NCBI RefSeq assembly: GCF_949987515.2 | Contig: NC_082702.1 | Coordinates: 53,909,600-53,973,599 of the forward strand | DNA: 64,000 nt | Reading direction: 5' to 3' | DNA from: Delphinus delphis | Lineage: Eukaryota > Chordata > Mammalia > Artiodactyla > Delphinidae | Shown: positions 35,081-46,000 of the stretch, in pieces | How positions within the stretch are numbered: the stretch's first letter is position 1 | How the letters are laid out: every line of letters starts with the position of its first letter | Made by a program: the position numbers and the translations under genes | Notes under the pieces: model-generated | What the model was told of the DNA's origin: nothing | Database searches by the model: none | What the model saw: only the letters and a program-made list of their open reading frames with translations

Positions 35081-35231
35081 AGTCGACAGTGACAGACCGG
35101 AAGGGTCCAAGTTCCGGCTCACTGGAAAGGGAGTGGATCAAGAGCCTAAAGGAATTTTCAGAATCAATGAGAACACAGGTAGCGTCTCCGTGACACGGAA
35201 CTTGGACAGAGAAACGATAGCTACCTATCAA
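35079..35231 (+). CDS. CDH13: CDH13 (T-cadherin) internal exon, EC1 domain (exon 5 by human numbering)
   Basis: This is an internal exon of T-cadherin, a GPI-anchored cadherin without a cytoplasmic tail that acts at the cell surface in homophilic recognition and as a receptor for high-molecular-weight adiponectin and LDL. The exon is 51 complete codons, from VVDSDRPEG to [10 protein letters not shown], and begins and ends in phase 0. The protein matches the middle of the first cadherin repeat (EC1) of mammalian T-cadherin as I remember it, roughly residues 162-212 of the precursor. The [17 protein letters not shown] stretch and the [12 protein letters not shown] stretch are distinctive for CDH13 and differ from E- and N-cadherin. 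The calcium-binding LDRE motif is at 35202-35213. Compared with my memory of the human protein, R is G at exon residue 9, T is N at 41, V is T at 46 and V is T at 49. No stop or frameshift occurs. The exon number is inferred from human CDH13. The gene call is strong; the remaining exons lie outside the window. Confidence 0.95.
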
Positions 35232-35237
35232 GTGAGT
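35229..35237 (+). other. 5' splice site (donor) of the CDH13 exon
   Basis: The exon ends in CAA and is followed directly by GTGAGT, a consensus U1-type donor. The coding similarity to T-cadherin stops exactly here (after ATYQ), and the downstream reading frame no longer resembles a cadherin. Confidence 0.9.
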
Positions 35238-35544
35238 ACCCCTCCCCCCATGCAGTGCCCACCCCACATGCAGAGATGTGCCTTTCAAAGACTGCTTCCC
35301 TCCCACTGAGCTCATTATTTCTGTGCTTCATCAAACCCGGGGCTGTGCGGCTTTAAGTGTGTCTCTGTGGAAGCCAAGTGGCACTGAACCCTGACACAGC
35401 AGCAGTGGGGGCCCCTATCTCATCAACAGAGCCCCCCCAGGTCTGCGCGAGACTTTGGGCACTAAAAACCAAGAAGAGGGACCCTGGGGGGATCTCAGAG
35501 GAGGTCAGAAACCTTACATTAACATTGGCTTTCCAGAAACCAGC

Positions 35545-36020
35545 TTGATAATGAAGAGCTATAAAAAGTATAAAACCTTGGACCTGATCATTCTACTTCT
35601 AGAAAGCCATCTTAAGGAAATAGGGAGGAATTTAGTTAGATTTTTGTACAATGATGATATAGCAGGACACGATCCTTAAAATGGAAACAGTTGCTAAATA
35701 TTCAGCAATATATAATGGTTAAATTATGGCACAATTTTGCAAGGAAGTTTTCTACAACCATTTAAAATATTTTTGAAGAAGTTCTAGTTATATGGGAGAT
35801 TTTCAAGATATTGAATGGAAACAGACACACCAACACATATGGTATCCTCATTACAGATGGAGTATTTACACATATCATGGTGGGTATGTTTGTGAAGAAG
35901 CATGATAGAGGAAAAATCAAAGTGTTGGTGGTTGTATTTGGCGTTGTTGATTTTTTTTTCTGATTTTTCTATAATGTACTTGCTTCTCTTTTATATGGAG
36001 AAACAAAAGGCTATTTGTAA
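35545..36020 (+). mobile_element. Old L1ME-like 3' end
   Basis: CATTCTACTTCTAGAAAGCCATCTTAAGGAAATA, TAAATTATGGCACAATTTTG and CTATAATGTACTTGCTTCTC are words of old L1 ends. It starts about 310 bp after the donor site. Confidence 0.7.
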
Positions 36021-36564
36021 AAGGATAGTTTCAGAAGTTGACACCTGTTCAGGATTCAGAGACCAAAGTAGTTGCACACAGATATTGGGGTGAGCATTAA
36101 ATCTCATATAGGCTCCAGGTCTGTCCTGTCCTCTCTCTACAACACCCCCAAGAGCCCCATCTCACAGCCTCTGTTAAGGACCCAAGCCTCTGAGGGCAGT
36201 AAGCTCATTTTTCAAGAAATGGGACAGGATTCCCAGCCATTTTCGGGGAAAGCCCTCTGTGGGATGCAGCGCACTGAGCTGGAAGCAGGCATTTGGGAAC
36301 AAGGCCCAGTCAACAGAGTTTGCTTTCCATCACCATTGCCCATCACAGGCGCATTTCCCTGGATTGGGCTCTGGGGGGTGGCGGCCAGTTTCTAGGAGTG
36401 GACTTGGCATCTCTGGTTTTTTTCGTCAAAACACCGTGTAAGAACATCCCAATCCCACTTCAACAAAATTACTTCCTCTTCCCTAAAAAAACCTCCATAT
36501 TCTTCCTTTTCTGCAGACAGAGGGTGGAGAGACATTGCATTGGCAAGTCAAGTGCTCTGGCTGG

Positions 36565-36770
36565 GAAATGGGTACCCTGGGTCTAGCCTCCTCTGTCACC
36601 ATGAGATACTGACCTTGGGAAGACCCAGTAAGCACTGGTCCTCAGGATTCCACCCATAAAATGCAGATAACACTTGCCTAGCTACCAGCTGGATTGCTGT
36701 GAGTTTCCAGTGAGGAGAAGGTAGAAGAGGGCATTAGAGGCATTAAAATACTAGACAAATACAGGGCAGT
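36565..36770 (+). mobile_element. MIR, diverged
   Basis: CACCCATAAAATGCAGATAACACTTGCC and nearby words fit MIR weakly. Confidence 0.55.
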
Positions 36771-37179
36771 GGGTGAGGAAAGGCCCATCCAGCCTCTTGC
36801 TGAACGGTGTGTTCCAGGGACCCGGGTCCTGGGAGGACCTCCCTCTCAGGAACTTTGCCAAAAGGCAGATGCTGTGAGCATCTGCAGGGGGTACCATCTG
36901 TCAGAGGATGCCAAAGGGTGACCAGTGTGCATCCTCAGCGAACACCGGCAGGGAATCTGGTTGTTGTAGAAATTAAATGTTGGCACCCTCGGAAGTTCCC
37001 AGGTCCAGCTGGACTTGACGGTGACCACAGGTGACCTGGCAGCTGTCAGTGTCCAGGTGCTGTGGATAAGCCAGCTGCAGACCATGGGTAGATGCCCCCT
37101 ACTTTTTCCCTGCCTGTGATAGGAATATCTCTTAATTTTCAGACACAAGGAACTAAAGATATGATACATTTCATAATTT

Positions 37180-37420
37180 CATAGCATGGTGATTCAGACC
37201 TCTGCCATTCAAGTCTCAGCACTGCCGTTTACTGTGCTGTTTTTATCTTGGGCGACCCACTTACCGTCTCTGAGGATTTTTGATTCTCCTCCACAAAGTG
37301 AGGATAGTACCAGCATCTCTAAGGACTGTATAAAATGAAATAAAATTATTTTTGCAAATTCTTAGCACAATGCCCAGCACCTAGTGAGCATTCAGTAAAT
37401 CAGAGCTGCTCTTATTCATT
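37180..37420 (+). mobile_element. MIR, nearly complete
   Basis: AAGTCTCAGCACTGCCGTTTACTG, CTTAGCACAATGCCCAGCACCTAGTGAGCATTCAG match MIR. Confidence 0.85.
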
Positions 37421-38464
37421 CTTTTGCTGAAAAAGATTTAAAATTTTTGGTTAAGTTCCACAAGTTTTTAACATCAGTTTCCTACCTTCAACCGTGAGAA
37501 GGTTGACGTCTACCACAGACTCATGGTTTTTCCTTCTATCCTGACAGGAACTGAACTTCATAGCATTTGCTGCTCCTCTTTTAAGTAAAGAGAGAGATTC
37601 CTGGAGGAAGCTGAGCTCTAGAATTACTAGGAAATTAAGAGGGTACAAGATAAAGAATAAAGGAGCAGTAGTCTTCTTGGGAGTGTTCGGTAGCCTGGAA
37701 ATAGGACTAGCGTGAATCAGAGAAACTGGAAAACAACTGGCTGCCAGGAGTGAGAACTGGTAAATGAGAGGCTGAGATGCCTTTTTGGGGTGACTCCATA
37801 GGAGCTATTTTAAGAGCTGAACAAGAGTTTGGATACATGCATGGCTAATTGATCCTCTCTGATGTTTGTGGGACCCAAAGGTGGTTTAAAACTTCGTCAC
37901 CCTTTTGGGAGTCCTTCCACATTCAGAGAGAGATTTCTGGGCTCCATAAACCAGGGCCCACCTCAGAGTGAACATTCTCCTTAGATGGCAATGACCTTGA
38001 TCTCCAGGGACAGTGAGGGGAAGATGCCTTGGGGCAGTTACAGCGGGAAGAACTCAAACACCAACATTCAGGGACTCACAGGGAGTGGGAGTGAGGAGAA
38101 GGTGGCCTTTGGTCCATCAGGTGGCTTGGTTTTGATGTTGCCAAAGAGGCCAGTCAGAGATTTTCTTTGAGGAGAATTTTTGATTCATGAAGCGTCCCTT
38201 TCCTCTGGCTTCCAAAAGCTGAATGCAGGGCTGTCAGGTACAGCTGTGCAGGGATTTTACTGCCCAAGGGGGATGGCTGAGGGATGAGAAAGGCCTCATC
38301 CAGCCCCCAGTTTACTCGCCAGAAGCTGCACTGCAGTTCAGGGCTGTGTCCACAGGGAGAGGGCGGCCCCTTTCTAATGCTCACAAAGGTATCAGAGGGC
38401 AGGGTTGAGTAGAAAACCCCATGATTTTTTAATTTTTAATTTGGGTCACCTTTATTTTTATGTA

Positions 38465-38633
38465 AATGATAATAGTGATTAATATCAATGGCTCTGGGGT
38501 CAGAAAATTGTTGTTCAAGTCTCAGCACTGCTGCTTACTGAGCTGTGTGATCTTGGGAAACCCACTTACCCTCTCTGATCTTGTGATTCTCATCCATAAA
38601 ATAGGGATCGTACTAGCAACTTCAATGCTTGTA
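38465..38633 (+). mobile_element. MIR left part, split by a mariner MITE
   Basis: GGCTCTGGGGTCAGAAAATTG, TCAGCACTGCTGCTTACTGAGCTGTGTGATCTTGG and ATAAAATAGGGATCG are MIR. Confidence 0.85.
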
Positions 38634-38713
38634 TTGAGTTGGCCGAAAAGTTCATTTGGGTTTTTTCATAAGGTGTTACAGAAAAACCCGAACGAACTTT
38701 TTGGCCAGCCCAA
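38634..38713. mobile_element. 80-bp palindromic mariner MITE
   Basis: The two ends are inverted repeats of about 32 bp: left TTGAGTTGGCCGAAAAGTTC and, on the other strand, right TTGGGCTGGCCAAAAAGTTC, continuing into GGGTTTTT. The element is flanked by TA at 38632-38633 and 38714-38715, the mariner target duplication. It has almost no internal sequence, so it was mobilised by a transposase supplied elsewhere. Confidence 0.92.
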
Positions 38714-38869
38714 TAAAAGATGAAATGACTAGTTTTTGCTAACTAATAGTTGCTAAACAGCTAGTAAAATAGAGTCTGGTCTGTAGCATAGAGCATCTCA
38801 TATTTTTCCTTAAAAGTGAGGCCATGTAGTATGTAGCAGTTACAAACATAACTTTGCATGTAGCCATGC

Positions 38870-39050
38870 TGGCTGAATTAAAAGCACAGCTTTTATGGAC
38901 TAGCTATGGGAACTTGGGCAGGGTATCTGCCTTGATTTTATCATCTGTGACATGGGGACAGTAATAATACTGATCTCATAGGATTTAATGGACTAAATGA
39001 GTTAATGCGTGTCAAGCGTTTGGAACAGTAGCAGGAGCATGGTAAGCCCC
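38870..39050 (+). mobile_element. MIR
   Basis: GAACTTGGGCAGGGTATCTG, ATCATCTGTGACATGGGGACAGTAATAATACTG and GTGTCAAGCGTTTGGAACAG are MIR in order. Confidence 0.8.
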
Positions 39051-39984
39051 TTACAGTCTCATCACATGAGTGAGAATTAGTGAGGGGAAAGGCAAAGGAG
39101 GTAAACGAAAACTGGTGGTGGCCCAGCTTTCCCATCTCAAGCATGAACTTCTCTTAAATAATCGTGAGTTTATTTGTGGTTTCATAATGTACTCCGTAGC
39201 ACATCAGCTTTGTTTCAAAATAAACGGATTTAAGTTCCTCGCCGCTGTGTACAGGTGACATGCCAGGGAGTTGTGCCGTGTTGGTTGTTCGTCTTGGTTT
39301 ACCCCTGGCGCAGGGCCACATGTGCCCAGTGGAGAGGCTGCTGGGGCTTGGTGGGCATACAGTGTCTGAAAGGAGTACCAGGGCTACAGCAGCCAAACGG
39401 CGGCCTGGCCTGAGCCACTCTTCACCAGCCTTGCGAGGACCCAGTTTCTAATGCCGGGTCCCCCATGCCTCTCGCTCTTCAATTTAGTCTTTTTCCTGTT
39501 TTCTTCGTGTCCCTGCTGAGGAAGGTCCCTACCTATTACTCTCTGTTTGGTTCTGCTATTTCTGGATTTAATGAGAACTGGGTTCCTGCCTTCTCAATAT
39601 ACTTTGGGCACAAGAAAGTTGCAAATCCACTTCATTTCAAGCACCTGTTTAGAAATGATTTACTGTCTTAGTGCAGTTAGATCCATCTTGTCCCTGGTGG
39701 GCATTGTGGTTGGTTGCAGATCTGCTTCTTCAAAGAGCAGAATCCTGGGTCTCCAATCCCCACATTTTACTTTCCCCTCTTGCAAGTTTAAAAAGCAGAG
39801 AGCACGTGGGTGAATTTTGTTGTTGTTTATTTTAAAGGTAAGTGCTTTTCACATGCAAGTTCATGCTATGGTGCTAGCATTTTCCAAATCCAGCAAGAAA
39901 GCATTGTGAACTAAGCCTCAGAGATTTGCAGGAAAAGAAATAGCCTGAGATGAATTTGTCCTTGAGCCCCTGAATGTGTATCAT

Positions 39985-40185
39985 CATTAAAGTTACTGTT
40001 TATTGAACTCTACATGGCTGATGTTGGGCTAAACAAGTCATATACGTTGTCTTACTTAATCCATTTCACACAAGAGACTTCAGAAGTAGGTGTTAACACC
40101 ATTTTAGAGACAAGCAAGTAACTGTTAAATAACTTTTTCAAGGTCTCCCAGCTGGTGTGTGTTGAATCTGGGGTCCATATCTGTT
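39985..40185 (+). mobile_element. MIR
   Basis: TGTTTATTGAACTCTACATGG, AACACCATTTTAGAGACAAG and AGGTCTCCCAGCTGGTGTG match MIR. Confidence 0.75.
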
Positions 40186-40474
40186 TCTCTCCACCTCTAA
40201 AGCCCTGAATTATCAATTACTAAGAAACACTTCCTCCTATTTTACCTCCAACTAGACTCTGATGTCTAATCTGCAAATTCCTAGGCCTCTTTCCCAGGAA
40301 CTCCACTTATTGGAAGGGGATTTGACTCGCTGGATGATCTGTTTCTTGTTAAATATTGTCTTTTTTCAAGGCCCACGGCCACCTGCCCACTCTCCCTGCT
40401 GCAGCCCCCAAAGGGCTTCCCATGCTTCTGACCCGAAGTGGCACCTGGCAAAATAATTTAGCTCCTGCAGTATT

Positions 40475-40690
40475 GGAAGCTGACATATTAATGCAAAGCC
40501 TCCTGAAATATTACTCATTATTATGCATTTTGCCAGTGTTTGAGTGATTTGTGAACTCTTCACTGGAATAAAGTACTGTAAATGATTCATGAATGACCAA
40601 GTTTATGAAATTCTATAAAAATATTAGCAGGTGGTAATGATTCACTCACACTGTGACTATAATCTGCTGGCTGCAAATTTGTCAATATGG
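40475..40690. other. AT-rich repeat-free block, possible conserved noncoding element
   Basis: No repeat is recognised. It contains TATTACTCATTATTATGCAT, paired TGATTCATGAATGA and GGTAATGATTCACTCA words, and balanced composition. Only an alignment can tell whether it is conserved. Confidence 0.3.
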
Positions 40691-40914
40691 GAGGACAGGA
40701 GTGGAGGGGGAGACAGAGTCTGTTAGGCGGGTGGGGGGTTGGAGTTGGGCCCAGCGGGGGTGAGAGGTGAAACAGGAAACAGGACCTTGGTAGTGGGCAG
40801 GTGTCACGGGCAGGATACCTTTGCCCTGCTCCATTGTCCACCGTGGGAGATGCACCGAGCACTGGGGATGTCACAGTTGGATGGGACAAGAGGGGAGCAC
40901 TTGGAAAGAGACCA

Positions 40915-41010
40915 AGAACTGACATTTACTGAGCACCTATTAAATCCCCAAGAACTCTGTAGACCTCCACATTCACAAGCTTTATTATCTTGTCCTTACT
41001 GACGTGTTAG
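40915..41010 (+). mobile_element. MIR 5' fragment
   Basis: CTGACATTTACTGAGCACCTATTAAATCCCC is the MIR/L2 start. Confidence 0.55.
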
Positions 41011-41059
41011 CTGAGGGCCAAAGTGGTTCCCAAGATATATTATTGTTTAATGTGGCTGT

Positions 41060-41190
41060 TAACATTTATTGAACACTAACAACGTGCCAGGGCTCCGTGC
41101 TAGATCCCTAAGTGATGATCTCATTTAACGTTTATAAAGGTGAGCTTGATGCGGTTATCATTCTCAATTATAGAAATGGTAAAGGGAACC
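41060..41190 (+). mobile_element. MIR fragment
   Basis: ATTTATTGAACACTAACAACGTGCCAGGGCTCCGTGCTAG then ATCTCATTTAACG are MIR start words. Confidence 0.7.
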
Positions 41191-41874
41191 ATCTGTGTTC
41201 TTGGTCTTAGAACTCGAGTAGGATTTCACTGTGTCCTTCTGAAAATGCGCCCACATTTTCTGGGATACAACTTGCTCTCCTTTGAGCCAATTTCTGGATA
41301 AGTTTTGACTTTATGGCTAAGAGTATTACTGTGAATTTGGAATACACCAGACAGGCAAAGAGTATCTATCCTTGCTCCTGTGTTTCCCTTCATTTGTGGT
41401 TCCGCCCCAATGCTAACACATATGACAATTTAGCAGAAAGTACATTAAGATGAAAAATGCTGCTGTCACGTGGAAGTATGTGTATCATAACATCAGCAAT
41501 CATATGGCAATTGGGAGATGTAGATTTACTCAGATTAGAGAGTTATAACAACGCCCATGCTGTACATGGATGATGCACACACTACCTTGCTAGAATTGAG
41601 CTGCCCTTGATAATACTTGTACTTGGAAATCTTCCTTCAGCCCTCAGTTTTGGGGACAAGCTAATTCTTTCTTCATCCTCCAGTCTGATCTTCCCCATGG
41701 TTGTCTTTCTTAGTTGTGATTCCTCCAACTAACGTGCAAAGAAAAGGGTTTATTGTAGGGTACAGATGGCTTATAGAATTGCCAAAGTGACCCAACAACC
41801 TGGTTTACATGTAAAATGACCAGAAACAGGGGTGCCACAGGAAATACCCAGCCATATATGATAAGATTCTAGTG

Positions 41875-42084
41875 CAAGGGTTCTCAACCTCAGTACTACT
41901 GACATTTAGGGCTGGATAATGCTTTATTATGGGGGCTGGCCTTGGGCATCGCAGGGTGTTTAGAAGTGCACCTGGCCTCTAGCCACTAGATGCCAAACGT
42001 ATCCCCCAATCCCAGTCATGACAATCATCCACATACTGCCAATTGTCCCATGGAGGCAAAATTGCCCCCAGCTGAGAACCACTG
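41875..42084 (-). mobile_element. MER20-like hAT-Charlie element with target duplication
   Basis: The ends are CAAGGGTTCTCAACC and GCTGAGAACCACTG. The body has GACATTTAGGGCTGGATAATGC and CCACTAGATGCC. The 8-bp hAT-type duplication is TTCTAGTG (41867-41874) and TTCTAGAG (42085-42092), one mismatch. Confidence 0.88.
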
Positions 42085-43039
42085 TTCTAGAGGAGTCATC
42101 ATCACTGCCACCTCCTCCTGTCACCCTGCTCCTACGATGCTCAGAGCTGGGTGGTAGCGACTCTGCCTTGGCTGCCCTGAAATGCTGGGTGACTCTGATC
42201 CCATGCTTTCCGGAACCTCCAATCCCCAAAGCAGAGCCACTGCATGTGTCTCTCACTTCCCTCACCGAGTGTCATGATGAGATGTGTTCAGGCAAGACCC
42301 TGTATCATAGGAAGGACTCCAGCTGAGCTAGCAAGGGGCCTGGGGCAGGGGCTGTCACCTTCAGGGTCAGCCACGCCATCTGGGATATACCTTGCTCTGG
42401 ATGAGTTATACGGTACAATTTATTGCAGGTGAGAGGCGGTCAGTGATGAGGGTGGCTAGCCGAGAGCCAGTGACCAGTCCTTGCCTGGAGAGTGTGGCTT
42501 CACCCCTGTGATCTCGTCTCAACATTGTGGTCCTGTCGATCAATAAGACATATGGCCTAGGAAAGCATCCTAACTGGGAGGAGACAGAGGACTTGGGTTA
42601 AAAGTTTAGGCTTTGGAATCAGACCTACTGAGGGTAGACAGACCCTGCTAACGGAGGAACCATATGAAATTGCCATTTTTATAGTTGAAAAAAGGGTGAA
42701 TAGTGGCCATTTCATGGTTTGTCCTGATACTGTATCACCTTTGGCAAGTTATTTTCTTCTCGACCTGTTTTCTCATCTTTAGAATGAGGGTGAGGCTGCA
42801 GGACCATCTCCCCGTGGTGCTGTAGGTGGTGAGCGGGCTGTGTACGAATGGCGCTCCACACGACCGCTTACTTAGCGTTCCAGAACTGGAAGCCATCACT
42901 TCATGTACCAGTTTCATAGTTGAAGCTCCCTGCAGGAGAAATAAAGGTGAAGCAGGTGCTAGGCATCCAGAGAGCAGTTCAGTGGTTGAATGTCAGTAAC
43001 ACCGTGTGTTCGTCCAGAGAAGGCAGTCATCCAAATGGG

Positions 43040-43175
43040 CAGTTTTCAAAGCTCGGCCCCCCAGGCCAGCAGCAGCATCTGGGAACGTGTCAGAAGTGCA
43101 AATTCTCAGGCCCCACATTGGGCCTAACAAGCCCTCCAGGTGGTTCTGATGCTGGCAGACGTTTGAGAACCCCAG
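43040..43175 (+). mobile_element. MER5A-like element, internally deleted
   Basis: CCAGCAGCAGCATCTGGGAACGTGTCAGAAGTGCAAATTC joins AACAAGCCCTCCAGGTGGTTCTGATG, with the usual middle segment missing. Confidence 0.75.
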
Positions 43176-43609
43176 GTCTAAATACACTAAGTGTTAACTT
43201 CAGGGCAGCTGGCTTGATTCATTAATTTGCCTCAGGGAAGGTGGCCTTTGAGCCATTTCCATTACAGTGCTGCTGGGGTCATAGGTGTGTGCCTGAAAGG
43301 TGCTTATTTCTCCAGGTGCTCTGGTACGCCATGTGAAAGGCCTCTCAATCCAATCCATACTCTTCAAATCTGCCTTTTTTGTTTTTGTTTCGTTAATGGC
43401 CCCTGAGAGCCAGGCAAATTTGTCCCAAGCCTCTTTGCTCTTTCTTCTCTAGACTTTGGATGACTGTTAAATAATACCATGTGACTGAGTCTTTGCTTAT
43501 TTCTCAGACCAACCTTTTAGGCCAGAGATGAAAGTGTCTTCAGAAGATTTGAGCCAGTTCAGGCAAAAATAATTCCGGATAGGAAGAAGCTGGCCCTGGG
43601 CTCAGCAGA

Positions 43610-43654
43610 GCCAGCTTTTCTGCCATCTTAGATCTGTAACCTTGAGTAAGTTAT
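43610..43654 (+). mobile_element. MIR left part, split by a hAT element
   Basis: TCTGTAACCTTGAGTAAGTTA fits the MIR core and continues at 43836. Confidence 0.6.
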
Positions 43655-43835
43655 CTGTGGTTCTCAAACTTTTCTGCACTTCAAAAAAATCACCTGGGGA
43701 GCTTTTAAAACCCCTAATGCCCAAGCTGTACTCCAAACCAATTAGATCAGAATGTGTTGGAGTGGGACCAAACCTCAGTCCATTGATGAAACTCTCCAGG
43801 TGTTTCCACTGTGATGCCAAGTTTGAGAACCACTG
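43655..43835 (+). mobile_element. MER5-group hAT element inside a MIR
   Basis: The ends CTGTGGTTCTCAAAC and GTTTGAGAACCACTG are inverted repeats. The body has AAAATCACCTGGGGAGCTTTT and AACCAATTAGATCAGAATG. Confidence 0.82.
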
Positions 43836-43980
43836 AGTTAATATAATTCATTGATGCCCCAGTTTATTCATCACTAGGATTGGGGTTAATGACACCAACC
43901 CGGTGGATTTGTTGTGAATGTCAAATGAGATATACAGGTAGGAGTTCCTAACACACAATAGCAGAGAACCAAAGATATTA
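43836..43980 (+). mobile_element. MIR right part
   Basis: TTTATTCATCACTAGGATTGGGG and GTTGTGAATGTCAAATGAGATATACAGG continue the MIR. Confidence 0.65.
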
Positions 43981-44997
43981 TCTCCCCTCAATCAACCGCT
44001 TCACTCAGTGACTATCTGAAACAAACTCCTTTCTGATGTCTCTTTTGAGACAAGCACTTAAAAAACTGAAATGCAGAGAAACACAATTTGATAAATAAGT
44101 AAACGGATTGTTTTCTGACTCACTTTAGAAAAAATTAATTCAGGAATTGCTCCCAGCCTCTCCCCGCACCAGTACCTCCAAGCATCTCCGTCTGACTCTT
44201 TCCCGATTGGCTCTTCATGTTTCCAAGCGCCTCATTTTGCAACCTGGGCTTATCTGCCAGGTGCACCTGGTGAAAGTGAGGCATGAAGAGGTTAAATGAC
44301 ACCGCTGCAGCAGCCACATACATGGATTAGACCACCAAGTTGCTCCCGACTGATTACTTATTTGGTCCACTAAGCAAAGCTGCTTCCTCACTCCGGGCTA
44401 TGGAAACATATTTTCTAAACTTCATTAGCACAAACTCCTCAGAAGAGGTTCAACTTGAATCTTGGCAGGTGGGAGAACCCCACATTCCTCCTCAACTTTC
44501 TCCTCCCCTCGCCTCCCAGGCACCCGGCCCACAGTCTGGACCTACCAAACGTTCATGGCATGAATAAATGTGTGATGATCAATTTTTCTTTTTTTGTGTG
44601 TTTTTTTGTTTTAGTTATCTAACTATAACCAAATCTTTTTCCTCGTAGCTTTTTTTCAAATGACTTGGTGGCTTTTTTTTTGCCCAGGGTGCTGAAGAAC
44701 CACACAATATCAGGACTGCAAGAGCCTTTAGACCCATTTTATCTCACCTGCTAACTTTATAAGTAAGAGCAAGTTCGATAATTGACAAATGGTTTTGACC
44801 CTCAGTACTGAAACAAAAATGCTGCTGCGATTTTGTTGTCCTTCCAAAACAGGCGCGGTGGCCACCCCTCCGGGACTAGACCCTGCAAACACAGATAAGA
44901 CGCCCGTTCTAGCTTCCACCCCCCCACTCTCCATCTATTTGCATCATCAGCAGGCATACAGGGCTGGTTTCGGTTTTTTTCACATTTTGTAGAAATG

Positions 44998-45075
44998 AGC
45001 TGGGGGTGGGGGAAGGAAGGAGGGGTTTGTCAGGAGCCGGGAGGAGGAGGGGGGAGGAGCCGAAGAGAAGGTGAA
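44998..45075. repeat. Purine-rich (GGA/GGGA) tract
   Basis: Nearly all bases on the + strand are G or A over about 75 bp, with several G-runs. Confidence 0.7.
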
Positions 45076-45859
45076 GACGGGCTGTCCTCCTTCTCTGGCC
45101 CCTTAAAGTGAGCTTGACACTTTGGGGTTAGAGGGCAGAAAATGATGGAAATTATTTTTTTTATGAGATACTTTGCAAAATTGGAGGACCAGAAGCTAAT
45201 TAAACCAATGGCAAAAGACCGGGTAAGATTCCAGGTTCAAGCACTACAGCTGTGAGGCCAAGTGACAAAGGATGACAGTTCTAAAGCAGGCCATCCCCCG
45301 CCTAGAGACTCCTGCAGCACCTTGGCACGGGAAGGGTCAGTAACTAGGGGGTGGATCACCATGGCGAAGCTCCCTCGAGTGGCCCAGATGAAGGAGGAAG
45401 AAGCTGACACTGATCAGGGGGCACTTGTGAAGTCAGCTTTGGGTTTCCCAGGACGTACCTGGAGTGATGTTGTGATGGGGGCTAAGTTCCCTTTGAGCAG
45501 GTGGAAACCCAGAGTCCCGTGATGGGGAATAAGTGCACAAGTGACCCATGTCCTCACTGAGTCTGCGGAGCTACCGACCTCCAGGTCACCCACCTCAGAT
45601 CTGGCCAGCCCCCTGCTTAAAGTTTAATTGAAACAGACTGCATCAATTAGAGATTGGAAATGGAGTGAATCTGTGAGGAAAATCCCGGGATAAAAAGAGT
45701 GTGGAAGAGCCTGCTCTTCTGCCAGCTGAGCCTTCTCTTCCAGCCAAGAGAAGTGTATGAAAGTGGACAGCACTTACGGAGAGGCGACCTGGGACTGCCA
45801 AAACGTTGTGCACACACGAAGGCCAACATGCACTCAGCAGCCCCGTCAAACATATTTCA

Positions 45860-46000
45860 GATCAACTACAAGATTTATTGACTCAGCCGACATCGATGGG
45901 ATGCCTAACTCATGCCAGCCATTGGTTCGTTACTGGGGATAGAGCAGCAAATCACCAGCAAGTTTCTGCTTCATGGAACTCTGTCAATATACAGACATTA
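45860..46000 (+). repeat. Unnamed old repeat, head part
   Basis: GATTTATTGACTCAGCC, CATGCCAGCCATTGG and GGGGATAGAGCAGCAAATCA then TTCATGGAACTC are the head also seen at 55800-55930. Confidence 0.6.

Noticed and set aside
35055..35309. An 84-aa ORF starting with ATG upstream of the exon
   Set aside because: Its first codons and last codons are intronic. Only the middle (35079-35231) is coding, spliced in from outside the window.
34947..35315. A 122-aa reading frame on the minus strand across the CDH13 exon
   Set aside because: It is the mirror of a conserved cadherin exon; the plus strand has the known protein and both splice sites.
44998..45130. Possible CpG-island promoter
   Set aside because: The G-rich block is purine-rich but has few CpG; no TATA, Inr or known first exon is apparent.
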